Assembly: GCA_050248155.1 (NCBI GenBank)
Contig: JBFWSW010000005.1
Location: 1 to 64,000, forward strand
Reading direction: 5' to 3'
DNA: 64,000 nt
DNA from: VFMC01 sp050248155
GTDB taxonomy: Bacteria > Actinomycetota > Acidimicrobiia > Acidimicrobiales > Ilumatobacteraceae
The notes below the pieces were generated by a model. The model did no database searches. It saw nothing but the letters and a program-made list of their open reading frames with translations, and was not told where the DNA came from. This document shows positions 26,658 to 35,407 of this stretch, piece by piece; position 1 is the stretch's first letter, and each line of letters begins with the position of its first letter. Position numbers and translations under genes: made by a program.

Positions 26658-27872
26658 TCAGCGGCGCGTGTCCCCGTCGGTCTCGAGCAGCGCGGCCCGG
26701 CCGGGTTCGACGAGCAGTTCGGTCGTACGAGATCGATGCCATTCCCGGCTCGCCGCGACGATCACGGCGGTCAGCGGGACGGCGAGGAACGCGCCGGCGA
26801 TGCCTCCCACCACGCCACCGGCGGCGAGCACCAGCAGGATGACGAGCGGATGCAGGTTGACCGCGCCGCTCATCACCACCGGTTGCAGGAAGTCCCCGTC
26901 GAGCTGCTGCATGACGAGGAGCACCACCGCGACGATCACTGCCTGCGTGGTGCCGACGGTGACGAAGGTGGCCAGGACCGCCGTCGCGCTGGCGACGACG
27001 GCACCGATGAGTGGGAAGAACGCGGCGAGCCAGGTGAGCAGCGCGAGCGGCACGGCCATCGGGACGCCCATGATCAACAGCATCACGAGCACGATGACCG
27101 CCTCGACGAGACCGATGATCATCGTCCCTCGCAGGTAGCCGCGCAGCGCTCGCCACGCGGCATGCCCGAGGCGGCGCACCTCGCTCTGCCGGCCATCGGG
27201 GAACCGGCTGATGCACCAGTCGCGGATGCGCCGGCCGTCGTGGAGCGTGAAGAAGAACACCACCAGCGTCAGCAGGATGCCGGAGACGACGGCCACGACG
27301 GTCCGCCCGTAGCTCCGCGCCTGTGGCCCTTCGACGAAGCGTCGCGCCTGGGCATGGACACGATCGCTGATGCCCTGGACCTGATCGGCGGACAGGTTGA
27401 GAGGTGATCCCTGTGCCCATTCCCGCGCGTCGTCCAGGCCTTGGTTGATCGTCGTGTCGAGGTCGTCGAACTGGCTGCGTGCCCCGAGGACCGTTGCGGT
27501 GGCCACACCTCCCACGATGAGGAGCGGGAGGAGGAACGCGAGCCACGTCGCCAGCAGTGGCCGCACGTGATGGCGCTCACACCACGCCTTCACCGGCCAC
27601 ACGGCGACCACGAGCAGCAGGGCGACCAGCACAGGCAGCACCACGACCCAGACCCGGCCGACGATCTTCGAGGCGATCCAGAGCGCGACGGCGACGAGGA
27701 TGAGCCGCCAGCTGGCGGCGGCGCACGTGTCGAGTGCGCGCCAGCCGATCGAACGCCGAGGGATCGGCGACGCCGCCAGCGGGGTGCTCGCCGGCGAGGA
27801 GGCCTCGTTGTCGACCAACGGTCGCGACAGGTCGGTCACCCCGCCCGGGTTCCCGAACCCTCCGTCACTCAA
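26658..27872 (-). CDS. AI-2E family transporter
   Basis: Up to 404 residues with about eight membrane segments in the family pattern: an N-terminal pair (LILVAVALWIASKIVGRVWVV…), a soluble coil region (QFDDLDTTINQGLDDAREW…), then TMIIGLVEAVIVLVMLLIMGVP, the AAFFPLIGAVV motif, QQLDGDFLQPVVM and HPLVILLVL, all hallmark segments of the AI-2E/UPF0118 family (autoinducer-2 exporter, Na+/H+ exchange or unknown substrates). The start is unsure: TTG 27872 has no ribosome-binding site, GTG 27839 is an alternative. Confidence 0.9.
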   Translation of the reverse strand: MSDGGFGNPGGVTDLSRPLVDNEASSPASTPLAASPIPRRSIGWRALDTCAAASWRLILVAVALWIASKIVGRVWVVVLPVLVALLLVVAVWPVKAWCERHHVRPLLATWLAFLLPLLIVGGVATATVLGARSQFDDLDTTINQGLDDAREWAQGSPLNLSADQVQGISDRVHAQARRFVEGPQARSYGRTVVAVVSGILLTLVVFFFTLHDGRRIRDWCISRFPDGRQSEVRRLGHAAWRALRGYLRGTMIIGLVEAVIVLVMLLIMGVPMAVPLALLTWLAAFFPLIGAVVASATAVLATFVTVGTTQAVIVAVVLLVMQQLDGDFLQPVVMSGAVNLHPLVILLVLAAGGVVGGIAGAFLAVPLTAVIVAASREWHRSRTTELLVEPGRAALLETDGDTRR

Positions 27873-27915
27873 ACGAGTGTGATGAGGACGCGGTCAGCGC
27901 GATGCGCCCGGAGTG

Positions 27916-28308
27916 TCAGGCGGGAGGGCGCCGGGCGCCTCTCCGGCCGACCGCGCCGCGCAGCCCGACGCAACCGACACAGCCCACGCAATCGACGCAG
28001 TCGATGCAGCCGACGCAGGCGACGCATCGGCGGCATCGGATGCAGCCGAGCGTCGCCACGCACATCGTGATGCCGACGCCGAAGGCCGTGAGCACGCTGG
28101 CCACCACGCCCACGCTGCCGGACGTCGCCGCGCTGCCCGCGACCGCGACGCTGCCCGACGTAGCTGCGCAGCCCGCGACGGCGACGCTGCCGGCTGTCGC
28201 CACGCTCCCCGCGATCGCCACGCTGCCGGCGGTGGCGACGCTGCCCGCGACCGCCAGGCTGCCGGCCGTCGTCAACCCGCCGGCGCGTCTCGGTGGTCGA
28301 CCTCGCAT
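27916..28308 (-). CDS. small repeat protein: hexapeptide tract plus Cys-x-x tract
   Basis: 130 residues from ATG 28308. After a basic start (MRGRPPRRAGG), residues about 13-72 are some nine hexapeptide repeats of the type AGSVAx; residues 89-115 place nine cysteines exactly every third residue (C89 to C113, as in CVGCIDCVDCVGC), ending GLRGAVGRRGARR. The opposite strand also reads as a repeat because the DNA itself repeats, but that frame runs through neighbouring genes. The gene lies 17 bp after the kelch gene on the same strand. Hexapeptide periodicity suggests a beta-solenoid with a cysteine ladder; metal or thiol chemistry is speculation. I recognise no named family. Confidence 0.6.
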   Translation of the reverse strand: MRGRPPRRAGGLTTAGSLAVAGSVATAGSVAIAGSVATAGSVAVAGCAATSGSVAVAGSAATSGSVGVVASVLTAFGVGITMCVATLGCIRCRRCVACVGCIDCVDCVGCVGCVGLRGAVGRRGARRPPA

Positions 28309-28325
28309 CGCGCCAGCATGGCACG

Positions 28326-29678
28326 TCAGTCCGCAGTCGCAGACGTCTCGACCGGCGGAGGCGAGAACGTCGCCCCACCGGTTCGTCCGTCGAAGCTTCC
28401 GATCAGGAGCACGCCGTCGCCGATCCACACCGGCGTCGCCCCCGGCGCACCGCCGCAGCAGCTGTCGACCCACCGGTCGGTCGCGACGTCGTAGACCGCT
28501 GCCGCGCCCTTGGCGAACATGACGACCTGCGTCCCCGTCCACACCGGCACGAAGCCGGGATGGGCGAAGCCCGACGTGATCGACCGCCAGCTGTCGGTCG
28601 CCGGGTCGTACGCGGCCCCGTCCGACAAGGCCATCGCCCCGTCGAAGGTGTCGGCCGCCCCACCCGTCGACCCGGCGTCGACGATCATCTCGGTCCCGGT
28701 CCACACCGCCCACACCCGGCGCGCCGACAACGGCGAGTCGGCGAGCACTCGCCATGTCGCCGTGACCGGGTCGTAGGCCGCGCCGTCGTCGATCTCGACA
28801 CCGCCGGCCGTGCCACCCCAGATCAACCACTCCGTCCCCGTCCACACCGAGGCTGCGTGCGTCCGAGGCACGATCGGGGCTGCTCCGAGCGACTTCCACG
28901 AATCGGAGGACGGGTCGTAGGCCATCGGCCCAGGGGCCGCTGCGGACCAGACGAGCAGCTCGCCACCCGTCCACGCCCACGGCGAGCTGCTGTCGATCGC
29001 CCCGAACGGCGGCGCCGTCGCGCGCCACGAGTCCGACGCGGGATCGAACGCGTGACCCGCCGATGCGGGGGCCGAGGCCGGACCCGACATCGAGCCGGCG
29101 GTCCCGCCGATCACCAGCATCTCGCCCCCGGTCCACAGGACCAGCGGATCGACCGTCGTCACCGGCGGGTCGGCCAGCCGGCGCCACGAGCGAGCGGCCG
29201 GGTCGTAGGACACCGCGTCGGGCCGGAGAGTGCCGTCCTCGTCGGTCCCACCCACGACGAGGGCTTCCGATCCCGTCCAGACGACCGACGGGACCACGCG
29301 CACGCCATCCGGATCGGCGGGGATGGGCGTCCATTCGCCGGGGAGGCCAGACGAGTCCACGGCGGTCGAGTCGGGTGCGGGCGCCGACGGAACGACTGGC
29401 TCGTTCACCTGGCTCGCCGACGGGAACGGCGGCGCAGCGCTCGTCGGAACCCCATCGCTCGCCGGCACCACCGACGGATCGGACCGGAGCGCCCACAGCG
29501 CCCCGCCCCCCACAGCGACGAGCACGACGCAACCGATCCCCGCCATGGCTCGATTCCTGGCACGGTGGCGTCGCTCCCATCGCACCGCCCGACTCTGCAC
29601 CTCGTCGATGGAGGTCACCGACGCGTGGTCGATCGATGCCAGGTGATCGCGGAGGTGTCGTTCGATCCGATCGCTCAT
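28326..29678 (-). CDS. membrane-anchored kelch-repeat protein coupled to sigma factor
   Basis: 450 residues. A cytoplasmic N-terminus of about 45 residues (SDRIERHLRDHLASIDHASV…) is followed by one membrane helix (AGIGCVVLVAVGGGALWAL) and a spacer, then six to seven kelch-like blades with the pattern VWTGxEMxxxGG…AYDPATDSWR. ATG 29678 overlaps the stop of the ECF sigma gene by 4 bp (ATGA), so the protein is made with the sigma factor. By position it could be its membrane anti-sigma or sensor partner, although no zinc anti-sigma motif (HxxxCxxC) is present; the beta-propeller outside would sense an envelope ligand (inference). Confidence 0.82.
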   Translation of the reverse strand: MSDRIERHLRDHLASIDHASVTSIDEVQSRAVRWERRHRARNRAMAGIGCVVLVAVGGGALWALRSDPSVVPASDGVPTSAAPPFPSASQVNEPVVPSAPAPDSTAVDSSGLPGEWTPIPADPDGVRVVPSVVWTGSEALVVGGTDEDGTLRPDAVSYDPAARSWRRLADPPVTTVDPLVLWTGGEMLVIGGTAGSMSGPASAPASAGHAFDPASDSWRATAPPFGAIDSSSPWAWTGGELLVWSAAAPGPMAYDPSSDSWKSLGAAPIVPRTHAASVWTGTEWLIWGGTAGGVEIDDGAAYDPVTATWRVLADSPLSARRVWAVWTGTEMIVDAGSTGGAADTFDGAMALSDGAAYDPATDSWRSITSGFAHPGFVPVWTGTQVVMFAKGAAAVYDVATDRWVDSCCGGAPGATPVWIGDGVLLIGSFDGRTGGATFSPPPVETSATAD

Positions 29679-30217
29679 GCCTGGTCCAGAGCCTCGATGT
29701 CGGCGCGAAGTTGCTCGAGCGCGCGCGACAGCTGCGACTTGACGGTGCCCACGCCGATGCCGAGGATCTGTGCGATGGCCGCCTCGGGCAGGTCGTCGTA
29801 GAAGCGCAGCACCACCACCGCTCGGCGCCGAGGCGGAAGCCGCAGCACCGCGCGCAGGGTGCGATCGCGTTCGGCGGTCACGGTGTCGAACGGCGCCGGC
29901 TGCTGCATCCAGTCGAGGGTGGCGTGATCGCGCCGATGCGCGAGCGCCAGGCGCCGCCATCGCCGCGACGCGAGGTTCACGACGACGCGCCGCACGTACG
30001 CGGGGGCGTCGTCGACCGTGCCGCTGCGCCACTTCGGCAACGTCCGGGCGATGGCCTCGGCGACCAGGTCGTCGGCACCGTCGGCGGTGCCGACCAGCAG
30101 CCTCGCGACCCGCTGGATCCGTGGCAGGGCATCAGCGAGCGCCGCGATGAACAGGGCATCGATCGGCGAGACGTCCACCCCGTCGCGCGGGCGCGACGAG
30201 AGGGCCCCGTGATCCAT
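29675..30217 (-). CDS. SigE-type ECF RNA polymerase sigma factor
   Basis: About 180 residues from ATG 30217 (GTG 30178 is possible). Region 2 is in LVGTADGADDLVAEAIARTLPKW and AYVRRVVVNLASRRWRR; region 4 is LRLPPRRRAVVVLRFYDDLPEAAIAQILGIGVGTVKSQLSRALEQLR with the helix-turn-helix at the end. Lacks region 3, as in ECF factors; the spacing matches actinobacterial SigE-family members. Co-translated with the kelch membrane protein and divergent from a secreted subtilase, with a 26-bp palindrome in between. Confidence 0.93.
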   Translation of the reverse strand: MDHGALSSRPRDGVDVSPIDALFIAALADALPRIQRVARLLVGTADGADDLVAEAIARTLPKWRSGTVDDAPAYVRRVVVNLASRRWRRLALAHRRDHATLDWMQQPAPFDTVTAERDRTLRAVLRLPPRRRAVVVLRFYDDLPEAAIAQILGIGVGTVKSQLSRALEQLRADIEALDQA

Positions 30218-30268
30218 GCCAGATCTGAGCACACACGGGCGGCGAAGGTTGCTCCGAGCCCGAGCGTC

Positions 30269-30294
30269 CCTCATCACCACATCGGGTGATGAGG
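30269..30294. promoter_or_regulatory. 26-bp palindromic operator candidate
   Basis: CCTCATCACC and GGTGATGAGG form a perfect 10-bp inverted repeat with a 6-nt centre (ACATCG). It lies between the divergent sigma and subtilase genes and just upstream of a TACGGT -10 candidate (30313-30318) for the subtilase. Confidence 0.55.
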
Positions 30295-30376
30295 TGACCA
30301 CGTGCAGGGGGCTACGGTGAGCGCCAACACACACAGACCGGGTGGGGACGAACAGCGGGCCGAACTGGAGGAGTTC

Positions 30377-32080
30377 ATGAGAGCCAGCAAGTCCATCGCC
30401 CTCCTGGGCGTGCTCTCGTTGCTGCCCGTGCTGGCAGCGACGAACACGCCAGTGAGTGCTGAGGAAGAACGCGAGGCGACCTTCGTCGTGCTCGCCGCCG
30501 ACGCCGCAACGACCGACGCGGCGGTGGCCTCGGTCGAGGCGGCCGGCGGCCAGGTGACGGCGGTCAACCGCGACATCGGCCTGCTGTCGGTGACAGCCCC
30601 GGCAACCGAGTTCGCCGGCGCCATGGCCGGCGACCCGGCCATCACCGGCGTCGCCCGAGACGTGTCGATCGGTTCGGCGCCGGTCGACACCGTCACGCGA
30701 ACGAAGGCGGTCGAGCAGGAGGGCCGCCTCGCCGGCCCATCCGCGCCCAACACGCAGGCATACCCGAAGCCGCGCGGCCACGGCCACGCGGTGACGCCCG
30801 AGCCGCTCGCGCCGTTGCAGTGGGACATGGCGATGATCGGGGCGACAGCCGACGGGTCGTACCGCAAGCAACCGGGTCGCCGCGACGTGCTGGTCGGGGT
30901 GATCGACACGGGCATCGACGCGTCGCATCCCGACATCGCACCCAACTTCAACTCGTGGTTGAGCCGCAACTTCACGACCGACATCGAGCTCATCGACGGG
31001 CCGTGCGCGGAGGAACCCGATCAGTCGTGCGAAGACCCGGCCGACGTCGACGAGGGCGGTCACGGCACGCACGTCGCGTCGACGATCGCCGCGCCGATCA
31101 ACGGCCTCGGCATCGCGGGCGTCGCACCGAACGTCACGCTCGTCAACCTGCGCGCCGGCCAGGACTCGGGCTACTTCTTCCTGCAGCCGACGGTGGACGC
31201 GCTGACCTTCGCGGCGAACCACGGCATCGACGTCGTGAACATGAGCTTCTACATCGATCCCTGGCTGTTCAACTGCACGGCGAACCCCGCCGACACACCC
31301 GAGCAGCAGGCCGAGCAGCAGCTCATCATCACTGCGACGCAGCGAGCACTCGATTACGCGCGCCGCCGCGGCGTCACCCTCGTCGCTGCACTCGGCAACG
31401 ACCACACCGACCTCGGCAACCCGACCGTCGACGAGACCAGCCCCGACTACCCGCCGGACACCGCGTACCCGCGTGTGGTGGACAACACCTGTCTCGACAT
31501 GCCGACCGAGGGTCGGGGCGTCATCAGCGTGTCGTCGGTCGGTCCGAGCGGGGCCAAGAGCGACTTCTCGAACCACGGGCTCGAGCAGAACGACGTCGCG
31601 GCCCCCGGTGGCTGGTTCCGCGACTTCTTCGGCACGCCGCAGTTCCGGACGAACGAGAACCTCGTCCTCGGCGCGATGCCGAAGGATCTCGCCATCGCCT
31701 CCGGGCTCGTCGACCCGACCACAGGCCAGTCGCTCGACGGCTCGATCGTCGCGCAGTGCTCGGGCGCGACGATCGACACGTGCGCGTACTACGAGTACCT
31801 GCAGGGCACGTCGATGGCATCGCCGCACGCGGCGGGTGTCGCCGCGCTCATCGTCAGCACGTACGGCCACCGCACCTGGTGGGGCGGGCGCGCGATGAAC
31901 CCGCGCGTCGTCGAGAAGATCCTCCTGAGGACCGCGACCGACACGCCTTGCCCGGCGCCCGTGATCACCTACGTGAACGAGGGTCGCGACGCCACGTGGG
32001 ACGCGCCGTGCGTGGGAACCCCGGAGCGGAACTCCATCTACGGCGAGGGCATCGTGAACGCGCTCGCAGCCGTGAGCTGA
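30377..32080 (+). CDS. secreted S8 family (subtilisin-like) serine protease
   Basis: 567 residues from ATG 30377, which has GGAGGAG 5 nt upstream. Signal peptide 1-28 (cleavage after VSA). An inhibitor I9-like prodomain (about 33-100, TFVVLAADAATTDAAVASVEAAGG…). The catalytic triad is in GVIDTGIDASHPD (D177), GGHGTHVAST (H229) and LQGTSMASPHAAG (S479); the oxyanion asparagine is in AALGNDH (N341). Extra cysteines (CAEEPDQSC, CSGATIDTC) suggest disulfides. Divergent from the ECF sigma/kelch pair, so possibly part of its regulon (inference). Confidence 0.95.
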   Translation: MRASKSIALLGVLSLLPVLAATNTPVSAEEEREATFVVLAADAATTDAAVASVEAAGGQVTAVNRDIGLLSVTAPATEFAGAMAGDPAITGVARDVSIGSAPVDTVTRTKAVEQEGRLAGPSAPNTQAYPKPRGHGHAVTPEPLAPLQWDMAMIGATADGSYRKQPGRRDVLVGVIDTGIDASHPDIAPNFNSWLSRNFTTDIELIDGPCAEEPDQSCEDPADVDEGGHGTHVASTIAAPINGLGIAGVAPNVTLVNLRAGQDSGYFFLQPTVDALTFAANHGIDVVNMSFYIDPWLFNCTANPADTPEQQAEQQLIITATQRALDYARRRGVTLVAALGNDHTDLGNPTVDETSPDYPPDTAYPRVVDNTCLDMPTEGRGVISVSSVGPSGAKSDFSNHGLEQNDVAAPGGWFRDFFGTPQFRTNENLVLGAMPKDLAIASGLVDPTTGQSLDGSIVAQCSGATIDTCAYYEYLQGTSMASPHAAGVAALIVSTYGHRTWWGGRAMNPRVVEKILLRTATDTPCPAPVITYVNEGRDATWDAPCVGTPERNSIYGEGIVNALAAVS

Positions 32081-32111
32081 CAGCACCGGCACCGGAGCGC
32101 CGGCGACAGGT

Positions 32112-32867
32112 TCACGCCTTCGTGAACTTGTCGTTGGCGCTCCGCCAGTGCGCCAGTGACGCTTCGCCGCGCACCATCCACGAATGGCCGTCGTCGAGCA
32201 CCGACTTGCGCCCCTCCGTCACCATGACGACGTCGGGATGGCAGTACCGGGCGAAGAGCGCGGCGCGCTCGCGTTGCGTCGTGTTGTCGCCCGAGCCGTG
32301 CAGGAGCATCCCGCTGAACGCAACCGCTTCACCGGCACGCATCGGGAGCGGAACCAGATCGGTCGCCTGGGCCTCGCGGAAGGCGGGGTTGTGCGCCGAC
32401 GGCCGGTGCTCGACCAGGCCGGTGACGTGCGAACCGGGAGCCACCTGGAGGCAACCGTTGGTCAGGTCGGTGTCGTGCAGTGCGACCCAGACGGTGACGT
32501 CCACGGGCGGATCGAGCTCGCCGTACCCGTTGTCCTGGTGGAGCGGGATCTCGCTCGCCTGCGCGCTCTCGCTCGGGAGCTTGGTGACGAACTGGTTGTG
32601 CGTCAGCACGAGGTCGGGACCGAGCAGCCGCTCGACGGCGTCGAGGTGCGAGCCCTCGCAGCAGAACCGGCGGACCTCGCGGCTGACGTGGGCGAGCTGA
32701 TCCATCACGATCAGGCCGGCCGACGACCCGTAGGCCTCGTCAGGCCTGAGCCGGCGCTCGTCGGCGATGAGCGCCTCGCACACTGCCGAGTCGAGAACGG
32801 GTCCGAGCAGGACGTACCCGTCTCGTGAATAGGCGGCCAGTTGGTTCTCGTCGAGATGCACGATCAT
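32112..32867 (-). CDS. phytanoyl-CoA dioxygenase (PhyH) family protein
   Basis: 251 residues from ATG 32867 (a TTG one codon earlier is less likely). Fe(II)/2-oxoglutarate fold: the metal motif H-x-D is in EIPLHQDNGY, the distal histidine in GMLLHGSGDN and the 2-oxoglutarate arginine in ERAALFARY. TNGCLQVAPGSHV is the typical PhyH strand. These enzymes hydroxylate or desaturate small molecules; the substrate is unknown. The gene converges with the subtilase and lies 65 bp downstream of the flavodiiron-type gene on the same strand. Confidence 0.9.
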   Translation of the reverse strand: MIVHLDENQLAAYSRDGYVLLGPVLDSAVCEALIADERRLRPDEAYGSSAGLIVMDQLAHVSREVRRFCCEGSHLDAVERLLGPDLVLTHNQFVTKLPSESAQASEIPLHQDNGYGELDPPVDVTVWVALHDTDLTNGCLQVAPGSHVTGLVEHRPSAHNPAFREAQATDLVPLPMRAGEAVAFSGMLLHGSGDNTTQRERAALFARYCHPDVVMVTEGRKSVLDDGHSWMVRGEASLAHWRSANDKFTKA

Positions 32868-32932
32868 CAACGTATTCGCTCCGACCGCTTCGGGGGGAGC
32901 CGATCCCGACGAGAACCAACTCGACGTGATGT

Positions 32933-33658
32933 TCAGACGGTGACGGCCGCCAGCTGCTCGGCGTAGGCGGCGGCCAGCTTGCGCAGCTGCCCGGCACCGT
33001 CACCGTGGAACGACGATCCGTGCATCAGGGCAAGGGTCGTCGGCTCGAGGGCCGCCAGGCGCTCGAGCGTGGGGACGAGGTCCGGGCCCATCGAGGTCGC
33101 GTGGAAGATCGATTCGGCGACCAGCGCCGGCTCGATGATGTCGTCCTCGGTGAGGGCCGGCAGGTCGCCGTCCGCGGTGAACAGGTCGCCGGCGAGCAGC
33201 GTGCCGGTCGTCTCCTCGAACCACAGGCCGCTCTCCCAGTTGTGTGGTACGTGCGGGGTGGCGATGAAGCGCATGCGCTTTGCTCCGATGTCGAGCGGTT
33301 CGTCACCCGCGACGTGCGGTGGCCGGTCGGCGAGGTCGTTGAGCGACACCATGCAGGCGAGCGGCCCGTGCACGACCTGTGCTCGGGGGGCGGCGGCGAG
33401 GAACTCGTTCATCGAGCCGCACTCGTCCGCCTCGACGTGGCTGAACGAGACCCAGCGGAGCTCGTCGAGCGGGATGAGCGTCGCAACGGCCTCCGACACG
33501 AGCGGGAAGAGCGCTCGCATCCCGGTGTGGAACAGCATCGGCTCGGCGTCGCGGATGAGGAACTGGTTGAAGGCGAAGCCGGACGGGCCGACCTCCGGGA
33601 TGAAGGTGGACAGACGGAAGATGTCGGGTGCGATCTCGTCGACGGTGGTGCTGAACAT
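32933..33658 (-). CDS. stand-alone flavodiiron-type metallo-beta-lactamase-fold protein (ODP-like)
   Basis: 241 residues. The N-terminus (DEIAPDIFRLSTFIPEVGPSGFAFNQFLI) and the metal motif SHVEADECGSM (H-x-E-x-D), then H in TPHVPHNWESG, D in LLAGDLF and H in MHGSSFHG reproduce the di-iron site of flavodiiron proteins, but the flavodoxin domain is absent. Such stand-alone domains occur as oxygen-binding di-iron proteins. ATG 33658 has GAGGAG 10 nt upstream. Its neighbours include a hemerythrin and an Fe(II) dioxygenase, pointing to oxygen or NO handling or sensing (inference). Confidence 0.82.
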   Translation of the reverse strand: MFSTTVDEIAPDIFRLSTFIPEVGPSGFAFNQFLIRDAEPMLFHTGMRALFPLVSEAVATLIPLDELRWVSFSHVEADECGSMNEFLAAAPRAQVVHGPLACMVSLNDLADRPPHVAGDEPLDIGAKRMRFIATPHVPHNWESGLWFEETTGTLLAGDLFTADGDLPALTEDDIIEPALVAESIFHATSMGPDLVPTLERLAALEPTTLALMHGSSFHGDGAGQLRKLAAAYAEQLAAVTV

Positions 33659-33783
33659 GGCGAATGGTCTCCTCGTGCTGTAGTGGTGATCGGTGTGTGA
33701 GTTGCGACGGCTCGTGCCGGCGCCGTCAGACTGTGCAGCGCGAGGGCGGGGCGACGCATCGGGGAAGTCCCCCTTCCCACCCC

Positions 33784-35364
33784 CTATTCCCGGGCCCGGG
33801 CAGTCGCGGCCAACGCCGCTGCCTCGGTGCGGGTGCGCACCCCCAGCTTGGCGAGCAGCCGGCCGACGTGGTGCTCGGCGGTCTTCGCCGAGATGTACAG
33901 GCGGCGGCCGATCTCGGCGTTGGTGAGCCCTTGGCGGATGAGGTCGAGGACCTCCGCCTCGCGGGCCGTGAGATCGGCGACAGCAGCGGCGATCTCCGAC
34001 CGCGCCCGCGCTCTGCCGCCGAGCGGCCGCAGCAGGTGCAGCGCGCGATCGACCAACGGCGTGGCCCCAAGTCGTTCGAAGACCGCGAGCGCGCCTCGAG
34101 CCTCGGCTGCGGCGCTCGCCGTGTCGCCGGCCGATGCGAAGACCCGGGCCAGCTCGAGCCGAGCGATCCCAGCGTGCAGCGGGCGAGCCGACGAGTCGAA
34201 CCCATGCGCAGCAGCCGTGAACGCTTCGACGGCTGCAGGCGTATCGCCTCGTGCGGCCGCGACCCGGCCGCGCGCACAGTCGGCGTCGGCGTGCAGTGCC
34301 GACGCCTCGGACGACTCGGTCAGCGTGGCGAGGCGGTCGGCCGCGCGTTCCGCGGCGTCCACGTCGCCGCGGAGCAGCTCGGCCTGGACCATCACGTCGA
34401 GCAGGGGCGCCCCGCGGAACCGGTCGGCCACCATCTCGCGCAGGCCCAGCTCTGCGACGGCGACGGCGTCACCGGGTTCGTCACGCAGCAGGTGGAGCCG
34501 TGCGAGTGGCGCCCGCATCGTGACCGCGTCGCGATGCGGCGAGATCAACGCTTCGGCGTCCTCCAGCTGACCACGCTGCAGGTGGAGGTCGGCGAGGCGG
34601 GACATCGCCTCGACCCGGTGCGGACCCGACGTGCTCATGCCGGCCAGCAACGTGGTGAGCGCGTGCTCGGCCTCGTCCCATCGGCCCGCCGCCGTCATGA
34701 TGCCCGACTGCACCATCCGGCAGTGCTCGGCGAGCACCGTCGGGCCTCCGTCCCGGTGGAGCAAGCCGCCGACGAGACGGCTCCACTCGTCGGCCCGGCG
34801 GACGTCGCCCGCACGGTCGCACGACGACAGGAGCGAGCAGAGGCTCTTGCCTGCGGTCTCCACACGGCGACACTCGCCTGCCGTGAGGGTCGCGAGCGAC
34901 TCGTCGAGCATGGCGAACCCTTCGCGCAACCGTCCCTGGCACACCATCGCGAGCCCGCCGTCGGCGAGCGCGCGCACCTCGAGATCGACGTCGCCGAATC
35001 GACGCGCGATCGTGAGCGCGCGCTCCGCACTCGATGCGAGTTCGGGGAGGTCGGGGCGATCGCACGCCATGATCGCGAGCTCGAGGTAGCCCCATTCGAC
35101 GACGTCGCCGAGTGGGTCGAGCAGGCGGCGGGCGCGAGCGAGCCAGCCGTTCGCCGCAGACGGGTTGCCCAGGCCGACATGCATCTCGGCGAGCTCCATC
35201 GCCACCCGCGCCGCCCTCGCAGCCCGTCCGCCGTCGCGGTGCGCGCGGAACGCGGCTTCGAGCTGGGTGCGCGCTCCGGCGTAATCGGCCGAGAAGTACG
35301 CGAGGCCGGCGGCGAGCTCGAGCCGGTCGGCATCGTCGTCGAACGTGGGCCCGGCGTCGGTCAC
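33784..35364 (-). CDS. TPR-rich LuxR-family transcriptional regulator
   Basis: 526 residues from GTG 35364. About 430 residues of helical TPR-like repeats (for example ALTIARRFGDVDLEVRALADG, AEALISPHRDAV) end in a C-terminal LuxR helix-turn-helix: LTAREAEVLDLIRQGLTNAEIGRRLYISAKTAEHHVGRLLAKLGV. There is no ATPase (MalT/LAL) P-loop, so it resembles the C-terminal half of that class. Located between the ODP-like gene and the hemerythrin gene on the same strand; it may control them. Confidence 0.85.
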   Translation of the reverse strand: MTDAGPTFDDDADRLELAAGLAYFSADYAGARTQLEAAFRAHRDGGRAARAARVAMELAEMHVGLGNPSAANGWLARARRLLDPLGDVVEWGYLELAIMACDRPDLPELASSAERALTIARRFGDVDLEVRALADGGLAMVCQGRLREGFAMLDESLATLTAGECRRVETAGKSLCSLLSSCDRAGDVRRADEWSRLVGGLLHRDGGPTVLAEHCRMVQSGIMTAAGRWDEAEHALTTLLAGMSTSGPHRVEAMSRLADLHLQRGQLEDAEALISPHRDAVTMRAPLARLHLLRDEPGDAVAVAELGLREMVADRFRGAPLLDVMVQAELLRGDVDAAERAADRLATLTESSEASALHADADCARGRVAAARGDTPAAVEAFTAAAHGFDSSARPLHAGIARLELARVFASAGDTASAAAEARGALAVFERLGATPLVDRALHLLRPLGGRARARSEIAAAVADLTAREAEVLDLIRQGLTNAEIGRRLYISAKTAEHHVGRLLAKLGVRTRTEAAALAATARARE

Positions 35365-35407
35365 GCGGCCGATCGTAGAGCCGCCACGCGACGTGGGCGA
35401 CGCCCCG

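Noticed and set aside
27960..28300. Short tandem DNA repeats resembling a CRISPR-like array
   Set aside because: The repeat unit is about 18 bp or less, has no unique spacers, and is explained by the hexapeptide and Cys-triplet coding repeats.
30302..30376. Earlier start for the subtilase
   Set aside because: The extra 25 residues lack conservation and would bury the signal peptide; ATG 30377 has an excellent GGAGGAG.
29675..32092. Long minus-strand frame spanning the subtilase and sigma factor
   Set aside because: Only its last 180 codons (29675-30217) have family features; the rest is opposite the subtilase.
32086..32103. CCGGC-N8-GCCGG as terminator between subtilase and PhyH genes
   Set aside because: The stem is only 5 bp and not distinguishable from background in such GC-rich DNA.
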